64,000 nucleotides of DNA, taken from contig NC_021674.1 of the NCBI RefSeq assembly GCF_000247815.1, forward strand, positions 8,443,611 through 8,507,610. Direction: 5' to 3'. The notes under the pieces are model-generated. The model saw nothing but the letters and a program-made list of their open reading frames with translations. It did no database searches and had not been told where the DNA came from. Positions within the stretch are counted from its first letter, which is position 1. The number at the start of each line of letters is the position of its first letter. This DNA comes from Ficedula albicollis. Lineage: Eukaryota > Chordata > Aves > Passeriformes > Muscicapidae. Below are positions 1 to 17,527 of this stretch, in pieces. Both the position numbers and the translations under genes were made by a program.

Positions 1-790
1 GTGAATGGGGGATCCTGCACCAGTAGTTGAGAAATTACCTTAATACTCAGCATCTTAGAGCATTATTCACTGCTGGGGCAAGTGAAAGCAGAGATGAGGT
101 GTCTTAGGTCCTAATGCTCTCTAAGCCCAGCTTAGCAGCCCTCAGAGCTCAGAGACTGGGATGCTGAGGGTTTCGTCTACCCAAACACTGCCATCTCTGC
201 TGGCAGAGCTCTCTTCTCAAGCCTGGGGCTCTGGCAGAGACTATTTGTGAGATGGGGTAATTAGAAGACAATACTTATTTATTAATGTGATTCTGCTGCT
301 CTTGGTCTGAGCTCCTGTATCAATCAGTGGCTGAGTCAAGGGCGGCTCTGCCAGGCCAGTCCATCCCTTTGAGCAATGCTGGCCTGGGTTTTGGCTTCCA
401 GCCTCATGCTATTCCTTGGATGCCTGCTCCAGAGATGGCTATTACAGGCTCTGGCCTTTGCTCATGGCTTTATTTCTGGCAGAACATGTGCAGTAAAAAA
501 AGGCAGAGTAATCTCATCTTCCCATTTGTAACGAAGAGGTTCTTTTGTAATTACTTCAGAGTTAGCTGGGTTTGGTACCAGAGGCTGTAGACTCCACCTT
601 TTTAAAGATAAATTATTAAATAATTGCCCCAAAAGAAGTTTGGTATTGAGCTGAATGTTGCTCTTTTAGTTTTGCTTTTGAAAGTTATCTACATCTAGCA
701 TAATCACATTGAAAGTTAGAAGATGGATTATCCTGGGGTGGGATTTTCCTTTTCTCCTCTCTCTCTGCCAGCTTTTACAGTATCTGTAAC

Positions 791-858
791 TTAAAAAAAA
801 AACCAAACAAACAAACAAAAAAAACCAACCAAACAAAAAAAAAACAAACAAAAAAAAC
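791..858. repeat. A-rich (CAAA)n low-complexity tract
   Basis: About 70 bases of almost only A and C on the plus strand, built from runs of A interrupted by CC or by CAAA tetramers. It could be a decayed retroposon tail or simple slippage DNA. No element body is recognisable next to it. Confidence 0.8.
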
Positions 859-3800
859 AGAGATAAGAAGAAAGAAGTGCTTTAGTTGCTTTCTGCCTCT
901 GATTGAGAAGATAGCAAATGGATAAAAATCTAAAATCTTCAGACTTAGAGGAGTGGGAAAGCAACAAAAACTTTTTGTAGTCCCTTAAACAAGTACATTA
1001 GTCCTGAGCAATAAAAATTAAGAAAATAATGATTCATATTCTCAAAGGTGTATTATCTGGAGGATTTGAAAAATGTAATATTTTTTTTCTCACTTTGTAT
1101 TGTGAAACATAATTAGAAAATGAAAATTTATAACTTTCATAAGGACAGTTTTACAATTTTAATGTGCCCTGTTTTTTAATATCAGCATTGTGTATTTCTT
1201 CTGCTGTGCTTCATCTCAGCACCCACATGACAATTTTACAGGTTTCTCTTGGTGGTGTTCATCCAGTGTAAGGCGAAGTACCTGGCTATCTCTGCCCTTG
1301 CTCCCTTCTGCTCATATAGACCCCAAAACTAGGAGCACCTGCTTGATTCCTGAGAGGATTTCACAGGGAGGATGGTTGTGATAGACATTATAACAAGGTA
1401 TAACAGCCCAAAACTGTTTCTGGAAGCTCAGATTTGACAGTGAGCAAAAGTCCAGCCCCAGGGTGATACAGCCACCCAGAGGTATGAAGGATGTCTACCC
1501 CTGGATGTTCCCAAAGTCCCTTCCCAGCAGTGTGTGTGATGCTGTGAGTCAGTGGGATGGGATAAGGCAATGCAGACCAGGACCATGCAGTGTGTTTGCA
1601 GCCATGGAAACACAGCTGTTGATGGCAAAATCATTGTATTCTGACAGCAGCTCCTGCCCTTTCCAGCTTGCTCCCAGCCTCTGGTGAAGAAAATGGAGGT
1701 GCAAGGCAAACTTTGGAATGTGCAGTGTGGGGTGAAGCACCATCCTTGCCACCCAGGCAGGGCACCGAGGCAGTCAGCCCTTTGTCCTGTTGTAACTGAA
1801 GGAAGCTGCAAATCTGGGCTGTCTCAAGCACAGAGCACAGGTGGTAGCAGCTGAAGTAAAAGAGTCCAGCTTTTCTACAAATTGGACCCAAGGAAGTCCA
1901 AACAGAGCAGCATTACCCTTTTAAACCAACCCCAAATCTAGTTGCTGTTTGGGAGTTATTCCCAGTTGCTAACATCCTTGATGGGTAGCAGAAAATTAGC
2001 ATTCCACAAGGTTAATGGTCTCTGCTGCTCCCCCAGCTGTCAGTCAGTTTGTTCATTAATCCCTGGAAAACATCCTTGGCTGCACTGAAGCAAGGTATGT
2101 GAAGTGAATCTTAGATCTCTCTTGGACACAGGTCTGAGAGGGACAAACTGAGAAAAGCCTAACACCAGTTCCTTCTGCAGTGCCAGAAATGCATGTTGTG
2201 CTTCCCACAGAAATCCAGTTCCACTCGCTCCATGGATCACAGAGTAGTTTGAGGTCACAGATGGGGCCATCAAGTGTCGTTGGATGCTGCTGGGAACCAG
2301 GGAAAAAACAGCCTTAAAGCCTTAGCTTTCTTAGTCTGCTCAAGGACAAGAAATTATAACAAGGATTATGCACCTGCAGGGTGCGTGAGAGACGTGTGAG
2401 TGTCTTGTGATGTTTTGCAGAAAGCATGTTTTCAAAGAGGTGTTGCCTTCTGGGACCAATGAGTCTTTTCTACTTTGTTTTTCACATACTACCCTATATA
2501 AGTCTAGTGTTTCTTTGAATAAAACTCTCTCTTGTCTTTTGCTTCTCCTTTGCACGAGGAACTACGTTGCGTTATCCTTTTCACCGCTCATCTATAGCCT
2601 AAAATACAACAATCAAGGGCACTGCATTCACCGCTTTGTGTTGTCAAACCCACCCAGATTCAGCAGGAAGGATGTGCCCATGCAGCAAGGAAGAGAACAT
2701 TCAGGAGCTCCAGCATCTCTTTGTTTGTCTCCACCCATAGATATCTTTTGCCCGTGGTTTAAAGGAATAAAATGCAGCAAGATCTTCCTGATCACCTGGC
2801 AAAGAGGGGTGGTTTGTGTGGGGTCAGGATGGGGCTGTTGCTTCAGAATGCCCTGCTCCCATATTTGCCAAAGGATCTGGCAGCCCACAGAAGAAATCAT
2901 GTAGGCAGAAACACCCCTGTCAGCAGGATTTCCCTGGGGCAGAGCAGGACTCCATCCTCTGCATTCCCATTTTCTTTTTCCTGCCGTGCAGAGGGATTTG
3001 GAGGGCAGCAGTGCCCCAAATTTCAAAACCCTTGAAGTGCACTGCTTTTTGCCCTCTACCTAGGGTGGATACTGTGATCAGCAAGGCAAATAACATTTTA
3101 CTTTGCTCTGATGTAACAAGGAGAGCAGGCTAAAATGCAAAGGCCAAGCTGATGGTCAAGGCTAAGCCTGAAATTTCAAGCAGCTTGCAGATACTGCAAG
3201 TAAATACCCTGTTCTCCCATTGCTCATCCTTCTGCAATCCTGGTCATGTTTTCTTCATCCTGCTTGGTTTCCAGAATTATAACAACATGTGGGACATTAA
3301 AGCTAAGCTTGAAAGTGGTGCACTTCAGAGGACTTTCTAGGATTTGCATAACATGAAGGTAAATCTTTGAAATGGAATTTTGCTTATTTCCATATTACAG
3401 GAGATGTTTTCCCCAGTCTTTTAAGCGAAATTGCAGGGTTTCAGTGTGGATTGTTTAATAACTTGTTGAAAGAAAAACATAAGTCACCTCTTTCCTGACA
3501 GAATACTGGATTTACAACAGCGTGAAGGAGTGTATCCCAAAATCTGTTGTTTAGGGGACCTACCCCCACCCCCTGCCACCCTGTTTCGTTTTGTTTCTGG
3601 AAAACTTGAACACCATACCCACAAGGAATTTTGGAATGATTGGCTCATATTCCTACTCTTCTCTCTGACCCTGACATTTTGTTGGGATTTGTTTACCATA
3701 ACGTGCCCTCTTCATGACATCAAAAGTGATGCAGGGTGTCACTGTGGAGGTTGGGTCTTTGGACACCTGGGTGCTCAAGGGAGACCACCTGAAGCTCTTG

Positions 3801-6800
3801 AGACTTGGAAGTAACACTGGCAAATGAGAACATGCTGGGCTTTGACTGAAATGGTCCTTATGCAAGCCAAGAGGGTTTCAAAAGGAGCTGGGCAGATGAT
3901 TGTGCCCATGTGTGAGACTGGAGGGGAACCCCCTTAGGAAATCAAGCTCCTCCAAAAAGACAGGCTCATACTTTCTGAATCTATGAAACCCTGATGGCTT
4001 TCTGGTCTCCTTTTATTAGACCCAGATTTAGATTTATATTTAAAAAAAAAAAAAAAAAGGAGCTTGGGGCTTGGTGTAATTTGCAACTAATTGGATCTTC
4101 TCAAATGCCAAGTGAAGAAACAAAGGGTCAGAAAAAGAGCTTTGTTTCATGTGCAATGACAAGAACAGTTATGGGATAACACAGCCGTGTCCTGCTCCAA
4201 ATTATTACTTACTCCTGTTTTATAAATCTTCTGCAGCCTTCACTAGCAATTAATTTGGCACACTTTTAATCATATGAACTGACACATAATTAATTAAAAG
4301 AGGGTAGCTGACCCCAGCTATTGTGGGTCACAAGTTTTGGGTATTCCTTCTGTGCACATGGCTTGTCTGTCTGTCTGGCAGCTATTTGTCATGCCTTTGG
4401 GTGGGATGGCAGCACAGAGGTGCCTCCCAGAGCTGGAAATACTGGCACGGATCCCTACACCATGGTCACTGCCCCTGCACCACAAAGCTCAGAACCCAAC
4501 AAGTTCTTGAGCAAAGAGGGCAGCACCTGGGCTTTGCTGTCAGGGTAATTACAGTGGCTGTCAGGATAATTTCAGTGCTGTGTTCATGCAGACAGATTTC
4601 CATCCCCTCCTGGTGCTGTGCATGCTCTGCATATTGGAATGAGCCTCCCTGGAGCCCTGTGAGAGGCTGCTGCCTGCCCTGCAGGCTGGCACAGAGAGGC
4701 GCTTGCTCTGCCTGTGAGGAGCCACGGTGAGAATGAGCAAATTCTTGAGCAGATGAGAACCACAGGTTTCCAGGAAGATAAAAACAGCTGTGATTTTTCC
4801 CCACAGGGTTCCATTACAACACAAAACAGGGCAGGACTTGTGCTCTGTGGTAGATTACTGTGGTTTCTGTACGAAAAGCTTAGTCCAGGCCTCTTTTTTC
4901 CTCAGCCAGTAAACTCATGTGAGTTACCTCTGTCCTTGGAGGTTTCCAAGGCAAAGGCACAACCAACCTGGAGCAAGGGATTGGAGAGTTTAAACCTGCA
5001 GAAGCCTCCCCCACCAGCACATCTGTAATTGTTATGAACCAGCTGCTTCAGTGCCAGTTTTTGCAATTGAATTAATTGAAACTTAGCCCCTCTCAGCATT
5101 GGCTCCTTGCAGCATCCAAGGGCTGGGAGGGCTAGGATTCCTCTTATCCAGCTCAGTGCAGGCTCATGGGAAAGGGAAAAGGTTCCAGGAGGAAGAGGGG
5201 AAAAAAGAAGAAAAAAAATCATAAGGGTATGCAACAGCTGGGAAGTTTCTTGCTCAAGAAATTAATGATCCATCAAAGACTCTCTGCTATTTTCAACCTG
5301 ATAGGCATGAGAAATACCAAACTTGGATCACACGAGCTTAGAGTTGATTAAATCAAATGAAGGGGTGAGTTGTGCCTACTTGCGTTGGAGAATGCACAAA
5401 GTTGTTTGAGGAACTTCACTTGTCTGAAGCAGCCTGGAACACAAAGGCAGAAAGATTTTGGGCTGTCTTCTTGTTTCGGGGTGAGACCCAGTCTAGAATG
5501 TGAGTCCCAAACAAGAAGGGCTCTTACAGGGAAAAGTTTAGGTGAAAATCCTCACAGAAAGGATGAAGGTGAATAATCAAAGGGGACATAAAGACAATTA
5601 TCTCTCTGGGCTCATAAAACACAGGGAGGAGGTCCCAAAAATGGTATTAAAGGTTTTTAAATTCACCAGAAACCCAAATTTTGACTAATTACTACTGAAT
5701 TCAACACATAATATTCCACACACTGAATGGTTTGGGTAGTTTCCTATGCCTGTCCATGAAATACAAAATTCACAACATTCCTTGTCTTTCTCTGAAGTTA
5801 CAATAAAAAAGCAGGAGCATATTTATTAATTACTTTTCTGTGCTTCTGGTTTATGGGTCCACTACTCACAGAAGGGATGAAGAGTCTCTAGTGGGCTTCT
5901 CTGGAAGGAAGTGGTTGAATTGACAGTGGCCTGTTTCCCAAATTATTGTCATTGTTGTTGCTTTAGTTAAAATGGAAATATTTAAAGGAAAATGTGATAG
6001 TGTTCCATCTGGCTCTGTGACTGCAGACTTTAAATCTAAGAAATAAAGTACTCTGAATTTTAGATATATATATGAGATATGATTTAGCTATAGGACTCTA
6101 TCTGTGTGAGTCTTTTTAAGCTAATATTGGGGTTTTTAAAAACAATTACAGGTCTAGTTAATTATAAGTTAGTGATTCTTAAATGTGTCCTAACTTCTCT
6201 ATTATCTTGCCAATTTCCAGCTGTTTTCAGAAATATTTCTTGTGTTACAGCTGAAAAAGGCTGGCTGCCTGGAGCCTCTTAACATTAAATATATTTTGAA
6301 AAATAATGTAAAAGCATTTCATCAGCAGATTTTTATTTTCAGCTTAGCAGTTCAAAACACAGGAGTCCAGGGCTTCCAGCAAGCTCTGCCAAAACACCAC
6401 CACTCCTTTCCCTCTGACCAGAGCAGCCTATTGAAATGAGGAGTTTAAATCAGCAAAAAGAAAACAAAAATCTTTCAGCAGAAAATGCTAAATGGTCCCT
6501 ACAGCTTTTCATAAATGAAGAAGAAAAATCATCTCAAACTCACTTGTGGATGGATGTGTTTTACAACTGATGCTAATCCTCAATGCAAGCCAATCTACAT
6601 CCTTGTCCAAAAGAAGGGAGGGAAGTTGGTTTTTTTCCCATAGTTGTTGCACAGTGGTGTGTCTATACATCCTACATGTTGATGTATATAACAGATTGAA
6701 GCTGTTACACAAGCTTGGAGCAATTTGCTCCTTCCCTGCTCAGCTCTCCTGCACAGGAGTGCCTGAGCAAGGTGCATGGCCACTGCTGCAAGCCAGTGAA

Positions 6801-7723
6801 AAAGCATCTAATTATTCATTTATTTTTGACACATACCTTATAAGAGTTGGTTTTTAAATACTTAACCAAGCAGATTATGTGTCCAACAACAAGGAGATTT
6901 TGAGAGGATTTTTATCTCCTGTGTAATACCTTCTTCCATCTTGCAAAAAAAAAAAAAAAATTCTGATGTATTGCTATAAATGTGAGGGCTTGTTGCCTTG
7001 TTGTTCTTATTGTGTTATTCATCATTGCAGGGATTGTGGCTGAAGCAGCAATTTTCCAGCTAATAAAATGGAAATCCTGCCTGCATGAGAAAACTAACAA
7101 AGCACCTGGAGATGGCTTGTTGAGAAGATGGAAGAAACAACCACGTGGGATGAAATCTCTCAGAGTAGTGTCTGTCCAATAAGCTGCTCCATTTTGCATA
7201 AACTCTTCAGAGAACTGATGGGTATTTCAGTTTGTGACTCGGGAGTCAGGGAGATTAGGAAAAAGAAGACAGAGAAATTCAGCCTCAAAGAGGCTCTCAG
7301 AGATGGAGGGGGATGTTGCATTGAGTTCTGCACCTTGGGAACAGCACACCAGGTACAATCCCACCTGGCTCTGTCATGGACATGCAGCCACCACACCAGG
7401 TTTCAGGGCTGTGAGAGGTGCCTGTGCCTGAAATGAGAGATGTGGCTGGCAGACCAAGGAATCCTCGACTTTGTCACTCAGATTCAAGTGGATGGTGACA
7501 TATATGCACACACAACATCCATATGGCATAAATTAAATTGAGAGGGGAATGAGCAAAACAATTTTCTAACAAACAAGTAAATGAAGACCATGTTTTATTT
7601 GCTGCAGTGCTCAAGCTAGATGAATACTGATTCATATTTCTTGGAATGAGAAGTGCTGGGGAGGGAGCTGCCATATTCTTCATTGCTGTTAATGTTTTAT
7701 GCATTTTTTGTTTGCTTGCTTCT

Positions 7724-7725
<2 letters not shown>

Positions 7726-7762
<37 letters not shown>
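7726..7762. repeat. Poly-T run of 37
   Basis: An uninterrupted T homopolymer preceded by TCTTC. Read on the minus strand it would be a 37-nt A tail, but no retroposed gene or SINE is recognisable on the corresponding side. Confidence 0.9.
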
Positions 7763-7763
<1 letters not shown>

Positions 7764-8044
7764 TCATAACTTAAGTTCTCATAAAACCATAGTGGCATTT
7801 TTAATGGCTTCCCCATTAGAGCATATTTTTATAGCAAGCAGATTTTCTGATGAATCCTGGTCCAAAACTGTTAAGAGATCCACTAGGAGCCTTGGGCAAG
7901 TAGAAAAGACTAAGCAAAGACCAGAAGTGGTGGAGGAATAGCCAAAGTCTGAGAAGGAGTGGAAAGCAGCAAGACAGGGAAACATTCAGATATGACTGTT
8001 TTCACTTTTTCTAACATGTAGATATTGCTTCTTTGTTCCTTGTT

Positions 8045-8949
8045 GTCCTGGTTTGAAGGACAGGTGTCTGCTAAGAAAGGCAGGAGCCTCTCTTTGAAAT
8101 GGAGAATGTAAACCCCCTCCCTCCAAATTATTATTATAATTTTGAAATTAAGGGGCTCTCAGGCAAAGATATTGGAATTAGGAATAACAGTTCTTTACTA
8201 GGAAAATTAAAATAGAAATGCAGTATTTCAAAGAACAATCCCAACCCTGACAGAGTCAGAATTCAGCCTGACCCCCTGTCAGTCAGTCAGGGTGTTGGCA
8301 GCAGTCCCATTAAATTGTGGCTGCATCCTCCTGCAGTGGCAGATGTGGTTCAGCTGGAGCAGTGCTCCTGTAGAAGGTGCAGTTTTCCTCTGAGGGTCCA
8401 GGGATGATGTGGAAAGGTCCAGTTTTCCTGTGGAATCCAGTGGAAAGAAGGTATCTTGGTGTCCAAAATCTCAGTTTTTATCCGGGTAGGAAAGGCTTGG
8501 CTCCTCCCCCTGGTTGGAGCATTTCTCAATGGGATGATGTAATTTTATCAGTCACACAGTGGGACTCAGTGGGCCAGCAGCAGATGGTTTCTTCCTGGAG
8601 GGAGGATGGGTTATGGAAAAGATAAAGATGACTGCCCCACCTGGTCTTAAAGATGGCCCATTAGCAGATGGTATGTGCCACATAGCTCCCCTGGCTGGAG
8701 CATCTCCCAATGGGATGATGTAATTTTATCAGTCATACGTGGGACTGAATGGCCCATTAGCAGATGGTTTCTTCCTGGAGGAAGGGTGGGTTGTGGAAAA
8801 GTTAAAGATGATTGCCCCACTTGGTTTTAAAGATAGTCCATTAACAGAGAATATGTGCCACGGAAATAAGGATCACTGCCCCACCTGGTTTCAACAGATG
8901 GTGATAAAATACATACTTTTGGTCACATCCTGTATTGCAACCTAAGACA
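8045..8949 (+). mobile_element. Solo LTR, family 2, full length with internal duplication
   Basis: The element begins TGTCCTGGTTTGAAGG and ends in AAGACA, so it has the TG...CA ends of a retroviral LTR. It is flanked by TTTGT (8040-8044) and CTTGT (8950-8954), a 5-bp target duplication with one mismatch. The same element is present in reverse orientation at 26309-27027. Its length is 905 bp; removing the 181-bp internal duplication leaves 724 bp, close to the 719 bp of the minus-strand copy, which supports both boundaries. No internal retroviral region is attached on either side, so it is a solo LTR left by LTR-LTR recombination. I recognise the type (passerine endogenous retrovirus LTR) but cannot give a certain family name. 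Confidence 0.82.
8511..8862 (+). repeat. Two-copy tandem duplication (~181 bp) inside LTR
   Basis: The segment starting at the GGAGCAT...CAATGGGATGATG words at 8516 recurs 181 bp later. The copies run roughly 8511-8691 and 8692-8862 and have several substitutions and small indels, so the duplication is not recent. The other family 2 LTR (26309-27027) has one copy of this segment, so the duplication is derived in this copy or its source lineage. Confidence 0.85.
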
Positions 8950-12851
<3,902 letters not shown>

Positions 12852-13285
12852 AGAAAAAAAAAAAAAAAGAAAAAAGAAAAAAAAAAAGAACCTTCAGGCA
12901 GAGTTGTCACCCTTGTGGGAAGAATGACAGATTATGTGCTACATGCTCTGTGTGATGTGTCCCAACCCATGCTCAGTGGACAGGTAAGCCTGAGTTCCAG
13001 GTCTTACTCATTATGATGATTATTGGTTTTACTTTTTACAGAAAGGAGAGGGAATCAATTCCCACACTGTCTCCCTGCCATCATGCAGCTCTGACCCATC
13101 ATGCTCTCAGCAAGGATGGAATCCTCCTGCTCATTTCCTCTCTCCTGTGCCTGGGCTCCCAGGAGCTGCTCAGAGTCACCAGTGCTGTGCTGGCAAACTC
13201 AGCATTGCAGCTGGGCACCAGGGACTGCCCTGCAGGGCTGTACATTCACATCTGCATGAATCCCACGTAGCTTGAAACAGGTTTG

Positions 13286-13938
13286 TGTTGGAACCCAGAA
13301 ACCTGGGAGTTTTGAGCTTTCTGTGCTTTCTGACACTGACCCCCAGGAGAACACTGCTTTTGACCTGAGGCCTTGGAAAAGGCTTCCAAATTTGAGTGAT
13401 GCTTTTGACCTGAGGCCTTGGAGAAGGCTTCCAAATTTGAGTGATGGAGTTAAAATCACAGGTGTGTGGTTAAAATAAAAGTGATCTCACATGGTGAAGG
13501 GTTTTGAATTTGGGGTTTTTAGAATATAGTAATAGGTATGGGACAAGATGGAAAATTTTGGGTGTTGTCTCTTTCTGTCTTCTTCCTTCTTCTTCACGGT
13601 TTCAGATAGTGGTTTCTGGTTGGACAGTTAGTGCTGCACTGCAGGTCACAGGAGTTTGGTTATTGGGTCAAAAGTATAAATAATACAGGTGTTATTTCTT
13701 ATTGGACTGTTTAGCTTTGAAAGACCTTGTAGCTAGCTGGATTCACCTCCATTTTGCTCTCTTTTAGCTGGTAGCTGGAAGTGTTGCAGAACTCTCTGTA
13801 CTTTAGATAAGACTTAATAAACAACCAAATCTGACCACGAGAAATTTATCTCCTTCGTGTTTTAATCCTGACTCTGAGTGAAGACAGGAGAAAATAAAGA
13901 CAAGCCACTGATTAGGTGGTGCAGCACACCCATTTACA
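13286..13938 (+). mobile_element. Solo LTR, family 1, copy A, with perfect 6-bp TSD
   Basis: The element starts TGTTGGAACCCAGAAACC and ends in TTTACA. It is flanked on both sides by GGTTTG (13280-13285 and 13939-13944), a perfect 6-bp target-site duplication. This length is usual for class II (ERVK / alpha-beta-retrovirus-like) integrations. A TATAAATA box lies at 13675-13682 and an AATAAA polyadenylation signal at 13816-13821, in the order expected for U3-R-U5 on the plus strand. Its length of 653 bp becomes 608 after subtracting the 45-bp internal duplication, the same as copy D. No gag/pol/env sequence is attached, so it is a solo LTR. Four other copies lie in this window (18315, 48795, 51718 on the minus strand, 53173). 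Confidence 0.9.
13355..13444 (+). repeat. 45-bp tandem duplication in LTR copy A
   Basis: The 45-bp unit beginning TGCTTTTGACCTGAGG occurs at 13355-13399 and again at 13400-13444 with one substitution (GGAAAAGG versus GGAGAAGG). The other family 1 LTRs have one copy. Confidence 0.93.
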
Positions 13939-13944
13939 GGTTTG

Positions 13945-16900
13945 TTCAGAGTGGTTTGATTTGTTCAGCCCAAAGAGCTGACCCACAGGAGCCTTTGACC
14001 AAGGGGTGTTCTTGGTGGGCAGGTGGTGCTCACCAGATGGAGAGATATTCAGATTTTTTATCCTGAAAACATCTTGTAGCTCAGAGCAACCTCCTCTGCC
14101 ACCCTTTTTCCCCACTGTGCCCCTGCAGAACGGCAGTGATGTTCAGAGCTGAAGGAGCTGTAGAAGAGGGAAACTCTGCTCTGCTCTGCTCTGCCTGCTC
14201 AGGAGTGGGAGGAGGAAGGAGCCATGGAGAGCGCCAGCATCCCTGGCCTGGATATAGGCACTGCAAACTTGCCCACTAGGTATTCCCAGCCTGCTCTGAG
14301 CAGCTGGATAAGAGTCCCTTGACTCTCCTACTGCAACTTAACACCAGGCAGTCTTTTTCTGAAGAAAGGCAACAACCTGACAGCAGAGTGGTTACAAACC
14401 AAGGTGTCACTGTTGGCTTAGTCTAGAAACTGGGGTAAATTAAAGCCTCCTGTGCTTTGTGGGCAGCAGAACCCGGAGCAGACACAGGACTTCTCTGCTC
14501 CAGAGCAGGCTGTCCCTGCCCCCTGAGGTGTCACAAGGACAGCAGAGACACTCGTGCCTGGCTGGCGTTGGGCAAACCCGCTGCACAGACACTCAGAGGT
14601 GGCCCATTAATCCAGTGCACCCGGGAGATTCCCCTCTGGGTTTCTCCTCTTCCCCTTTGGTAAATTGGTCCTGCTGCTAGATCCACGTGGGAGCTGGAGT
14701 AAGGCAGGGCCAGTGGTTCAGGTGTTGCTATTTGAGATCCTAGTTATGCCCTTGGATACCTCTCATCACACACGTGGCACACAGACCCTTTTTTGGGCGT
14801 ACAAGAATGCATTTGCAGCAGATAAATATATTTACTTGCCCATATACCCACAGTGATACATGGACAGTGCGTTCTCCAGATTCCCCTCTCACACTTTCCC
14901 CTCCAGGATGGAGCTGACCATTTCTAACCAAGCCACACAGCTGTGCTGTGGAACAGGTAGCACTGCTCCACTGAGCCCAAGACCTGAACCTGAATAAACT
15001 GCATGGATATGGCTGTTAGACACGTCCGCTGGGCAGAGACCAAAATCCATCAAATAAGCTGTTAAAGCAAAAACATCTTGTTCAGCTCTAACATGTCTCC
15101 TAAAATGCTGATATTTCTACTGTCTTTCAGAGAATTCACATCCACTGGTTATGCACAAAAGAAATCTGCAAGTGATTTCTACCACAGGCTACAACCAGCT
15201 CTAGACTAACCCCAGTTTCTTTTCAAGCTTTAATTGGTGAGAAGTGGAACCAATCCATCATGTGCAGACTTCTGGTAACATAATTAGTTAACAGAGATCT
15301 TTTGTCTCCTTAAACTCAAAAATGTTGCATTTCCCAAGCCCTTAAATGGATAAAAAATTGCATTATCTTTTGGGGCTGTTCTGGTGTTGGCATGTCAGAT
15401 TTTTCACAGAGCTTATCTTCAGCACCAGCACAACCTGCCACTTAAAATGAAACAGCAGGGGTATTTTATTTTCTCGTGCTTGGTCTGAAATCAGAGGTGT
15501 TCTTAATTAATTTTTTGAAATGCTCTTTTAAAAGGCTATAAAGTAATTTAAAAAATGACAGAAGATGTGGTATATTACCAGTGCCAAGTATGATTCAGAC
15601 CAACCATCACTAGAAAATGGCTCTGACAATTCAAAGTCCCCAAAAATCTATTATTAAAGCTGTTTGGGCTTTTTCTTTTTCTTTTTTTTTTTTTTTTTCC
15701 TTTTTTCCCCCCATCAGCCACAGTGCTAAACATAATCTCAGATCTAGCAAAACAGAAATTACTGTGGATGGCTCTATTGTATCTTACTCTATTCTCTGGC
15801 ATTGGCAACTTCTTGGATATAGGGATTGTAGCCAGCATCTCCACTCACAAAGTAGGATGATTGCTGGGAAAACAATTTCTTCCAGCACAGCTGATCTAAA
15901 GGACTGTAGGAATCTCCCCCTTCTCTCTCTCCTATTTCTGTTTCCAGTTTGCAGAATGATGTAGAAAGGGAGTTGTTCCAGCCAGTCCAACATCTCATTG
16001 CTCTCAGCTCTGGTGTCAGCAGCAGGTGAGTCTGGTAAAAGGCTGAGAGTTCTTCAAAAACTCTTGAAAGTGTCGTTTCCAAAGGGCATTTTGGATGTTG
16101 AGGGGGAAAAAAATCTCCTTAAAACAAAAATGGACAGGAAAAAGGAAAGTTTTAGTGTAACACAAAGCAAATGTACATTATTCTCTCAGTCTTTTCTTCA
16201 GGTTATTCTGCTCTGCAGATCCCTCTCACAACTCTGAGCCCTTGGAACTATTTTTTTCAGACTATGCCTGAAAAAACAAGTCCATTTCCATCCTTCAAAC
16301 TCCTCCTACCAATTTTCTTCTTTTTTGGCTGGCATGCTACAAATAAGCTCCCACTGCTGCTCTTTCACCATCTCCCAGCTCTCTCTTCAGTTAAGTTCTT
16401 GCTAATAAACTGAAAAACAAGCAGGGATTGACAGGATGTGAATCCTGCTCAGCTGTTCTGCAGTGGCTGGGTTTTAATTGCTCTGTATCACCTTTTTCTT
16501 TCTATCCCCAGGCCAGAAGTCACAGCAGTTTTAATGTAGGGGGATTTTCTTCTGCAGTATTTGATGACCTCCTGGTAGAGGGGCTTTATTCCTCTCATTA
16601 AAGAAGAGCAAGAGGTGCTTTTTTTGTGCCCCCAGCCTGCTGAGCACATGGGACACCCCCAGACCTGAGAAGGGCCCCACTTGTGGGCTTTGTGTCTCAC
16701 ACCTGGGTCTCTCTCAGGGAGTTTACCCCCACTTTTCATCACCTCAGTGTCACAGAGCTCTGTGGTTGCCTGGGCTGACCCAGAGAAGGTGAGAGATTCC
16801 TCAGAGCACTGAAAGCTGCTGCTCCTCACTGGCTGCACATGTGGATTGTGCCATGGGGAATGGGAAGGAGCAAGCTTGAGAGGGAGTTAGAGAGGGGCTT

Positions 16901-17448
16901 GCCCTTCAATAGAAAAGGCATGGGAGAGGGGGCATCACAAGGGTAAAGAAGAGGGACTGAGAACCCTGAGGGGAGAGTGGCAGGCAGCACTTCAGGTGGC
17001 TGCAGGATATGAAAATCCTCCCACTGCTCAGATTTGCCTAGCAACTCTTGGCTGACAGCACTGCTGGTGTTCTGCCATCCAGATGCAGCCTCCATCTGAT
17101 GGGGAATAGAGGAGAAGGGGGATGTAGGGACACATCCCAGCTCTGGGAAGGTCTGTGCCTGGTACCTTGAAAAGAGGCTGCAATGAAGACACTGAGTCTA
17201 TCTTTGCCCCTGCCTGCTCATGAGCCTGATATGGTGTCTGCCACCTTCTGAGTGGGGGTTTTTCAGCGATCCCACGGTGCTTGGAAGTGAGTATTCAACA
17301 GGATTCCAGCTTGATGTCCTGGCAGAGTCCATCACCACTGTGTGCACAGGGACGTGGCAGTGCCATCTGCATATTCTCTAATTATAAACACCAACAGTGA
17401 AAACTGCTTGCCATAGAAAAGTGCTGGTGGAAATTAACTCTTTTAGCC
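13945..17448. other. Unique non-coding stretch
   Basis: No supportable gene. Named contents are a (CTCTG)4 microsatellite near 14173-14193 and a T-rich/C-rich pyrimidine tract at about 15673-15711 (T18, then CC, T6 and C7). Open frames are short and unrecognised. Confidence 0.55.
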
Positions 17449-17481
17449 TTTTTTTCTTTTTTTTTTTTTTTTTTTTTTTTT

Positions 17482-17526
<45 letters not shown>
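17449..17526. repeat. T-rich homopolymer tract with a central CCC
   Basis: About 78 bases, nearly all T, with one C at 17456 and a CCC at 17482-17484. The T-C-T arrangement resembles, on a small scale, the T23-C633-T24 tract at 40032-40711. Confidence 0.9.

Positions 17527-17527
<1 letters not shown>

Larger units (their letters stand above)
1..8044. other. Unique non-coding stretch with A/T tracts
   Basis: I see no supportable gene in these 8 kb. Open frames are all short (the longest is about 165 codons at 2407-2904), overlap on both strands, and show no recognisable domain. Contents that can be named are an A-rich CAAA tract (791-858), an A17 run (4042-4058), an A16 run (6945-6960), a short alternating TA stretch near 6062-6080, and a T37 run (7726-7762). 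TAATTA-like motifs cluster around 4240-4300 (ATTAATTAAA type words), which is common in vertebrate non-coding DNA and is not by itself evidence of regulation. Confidence 0.6.
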
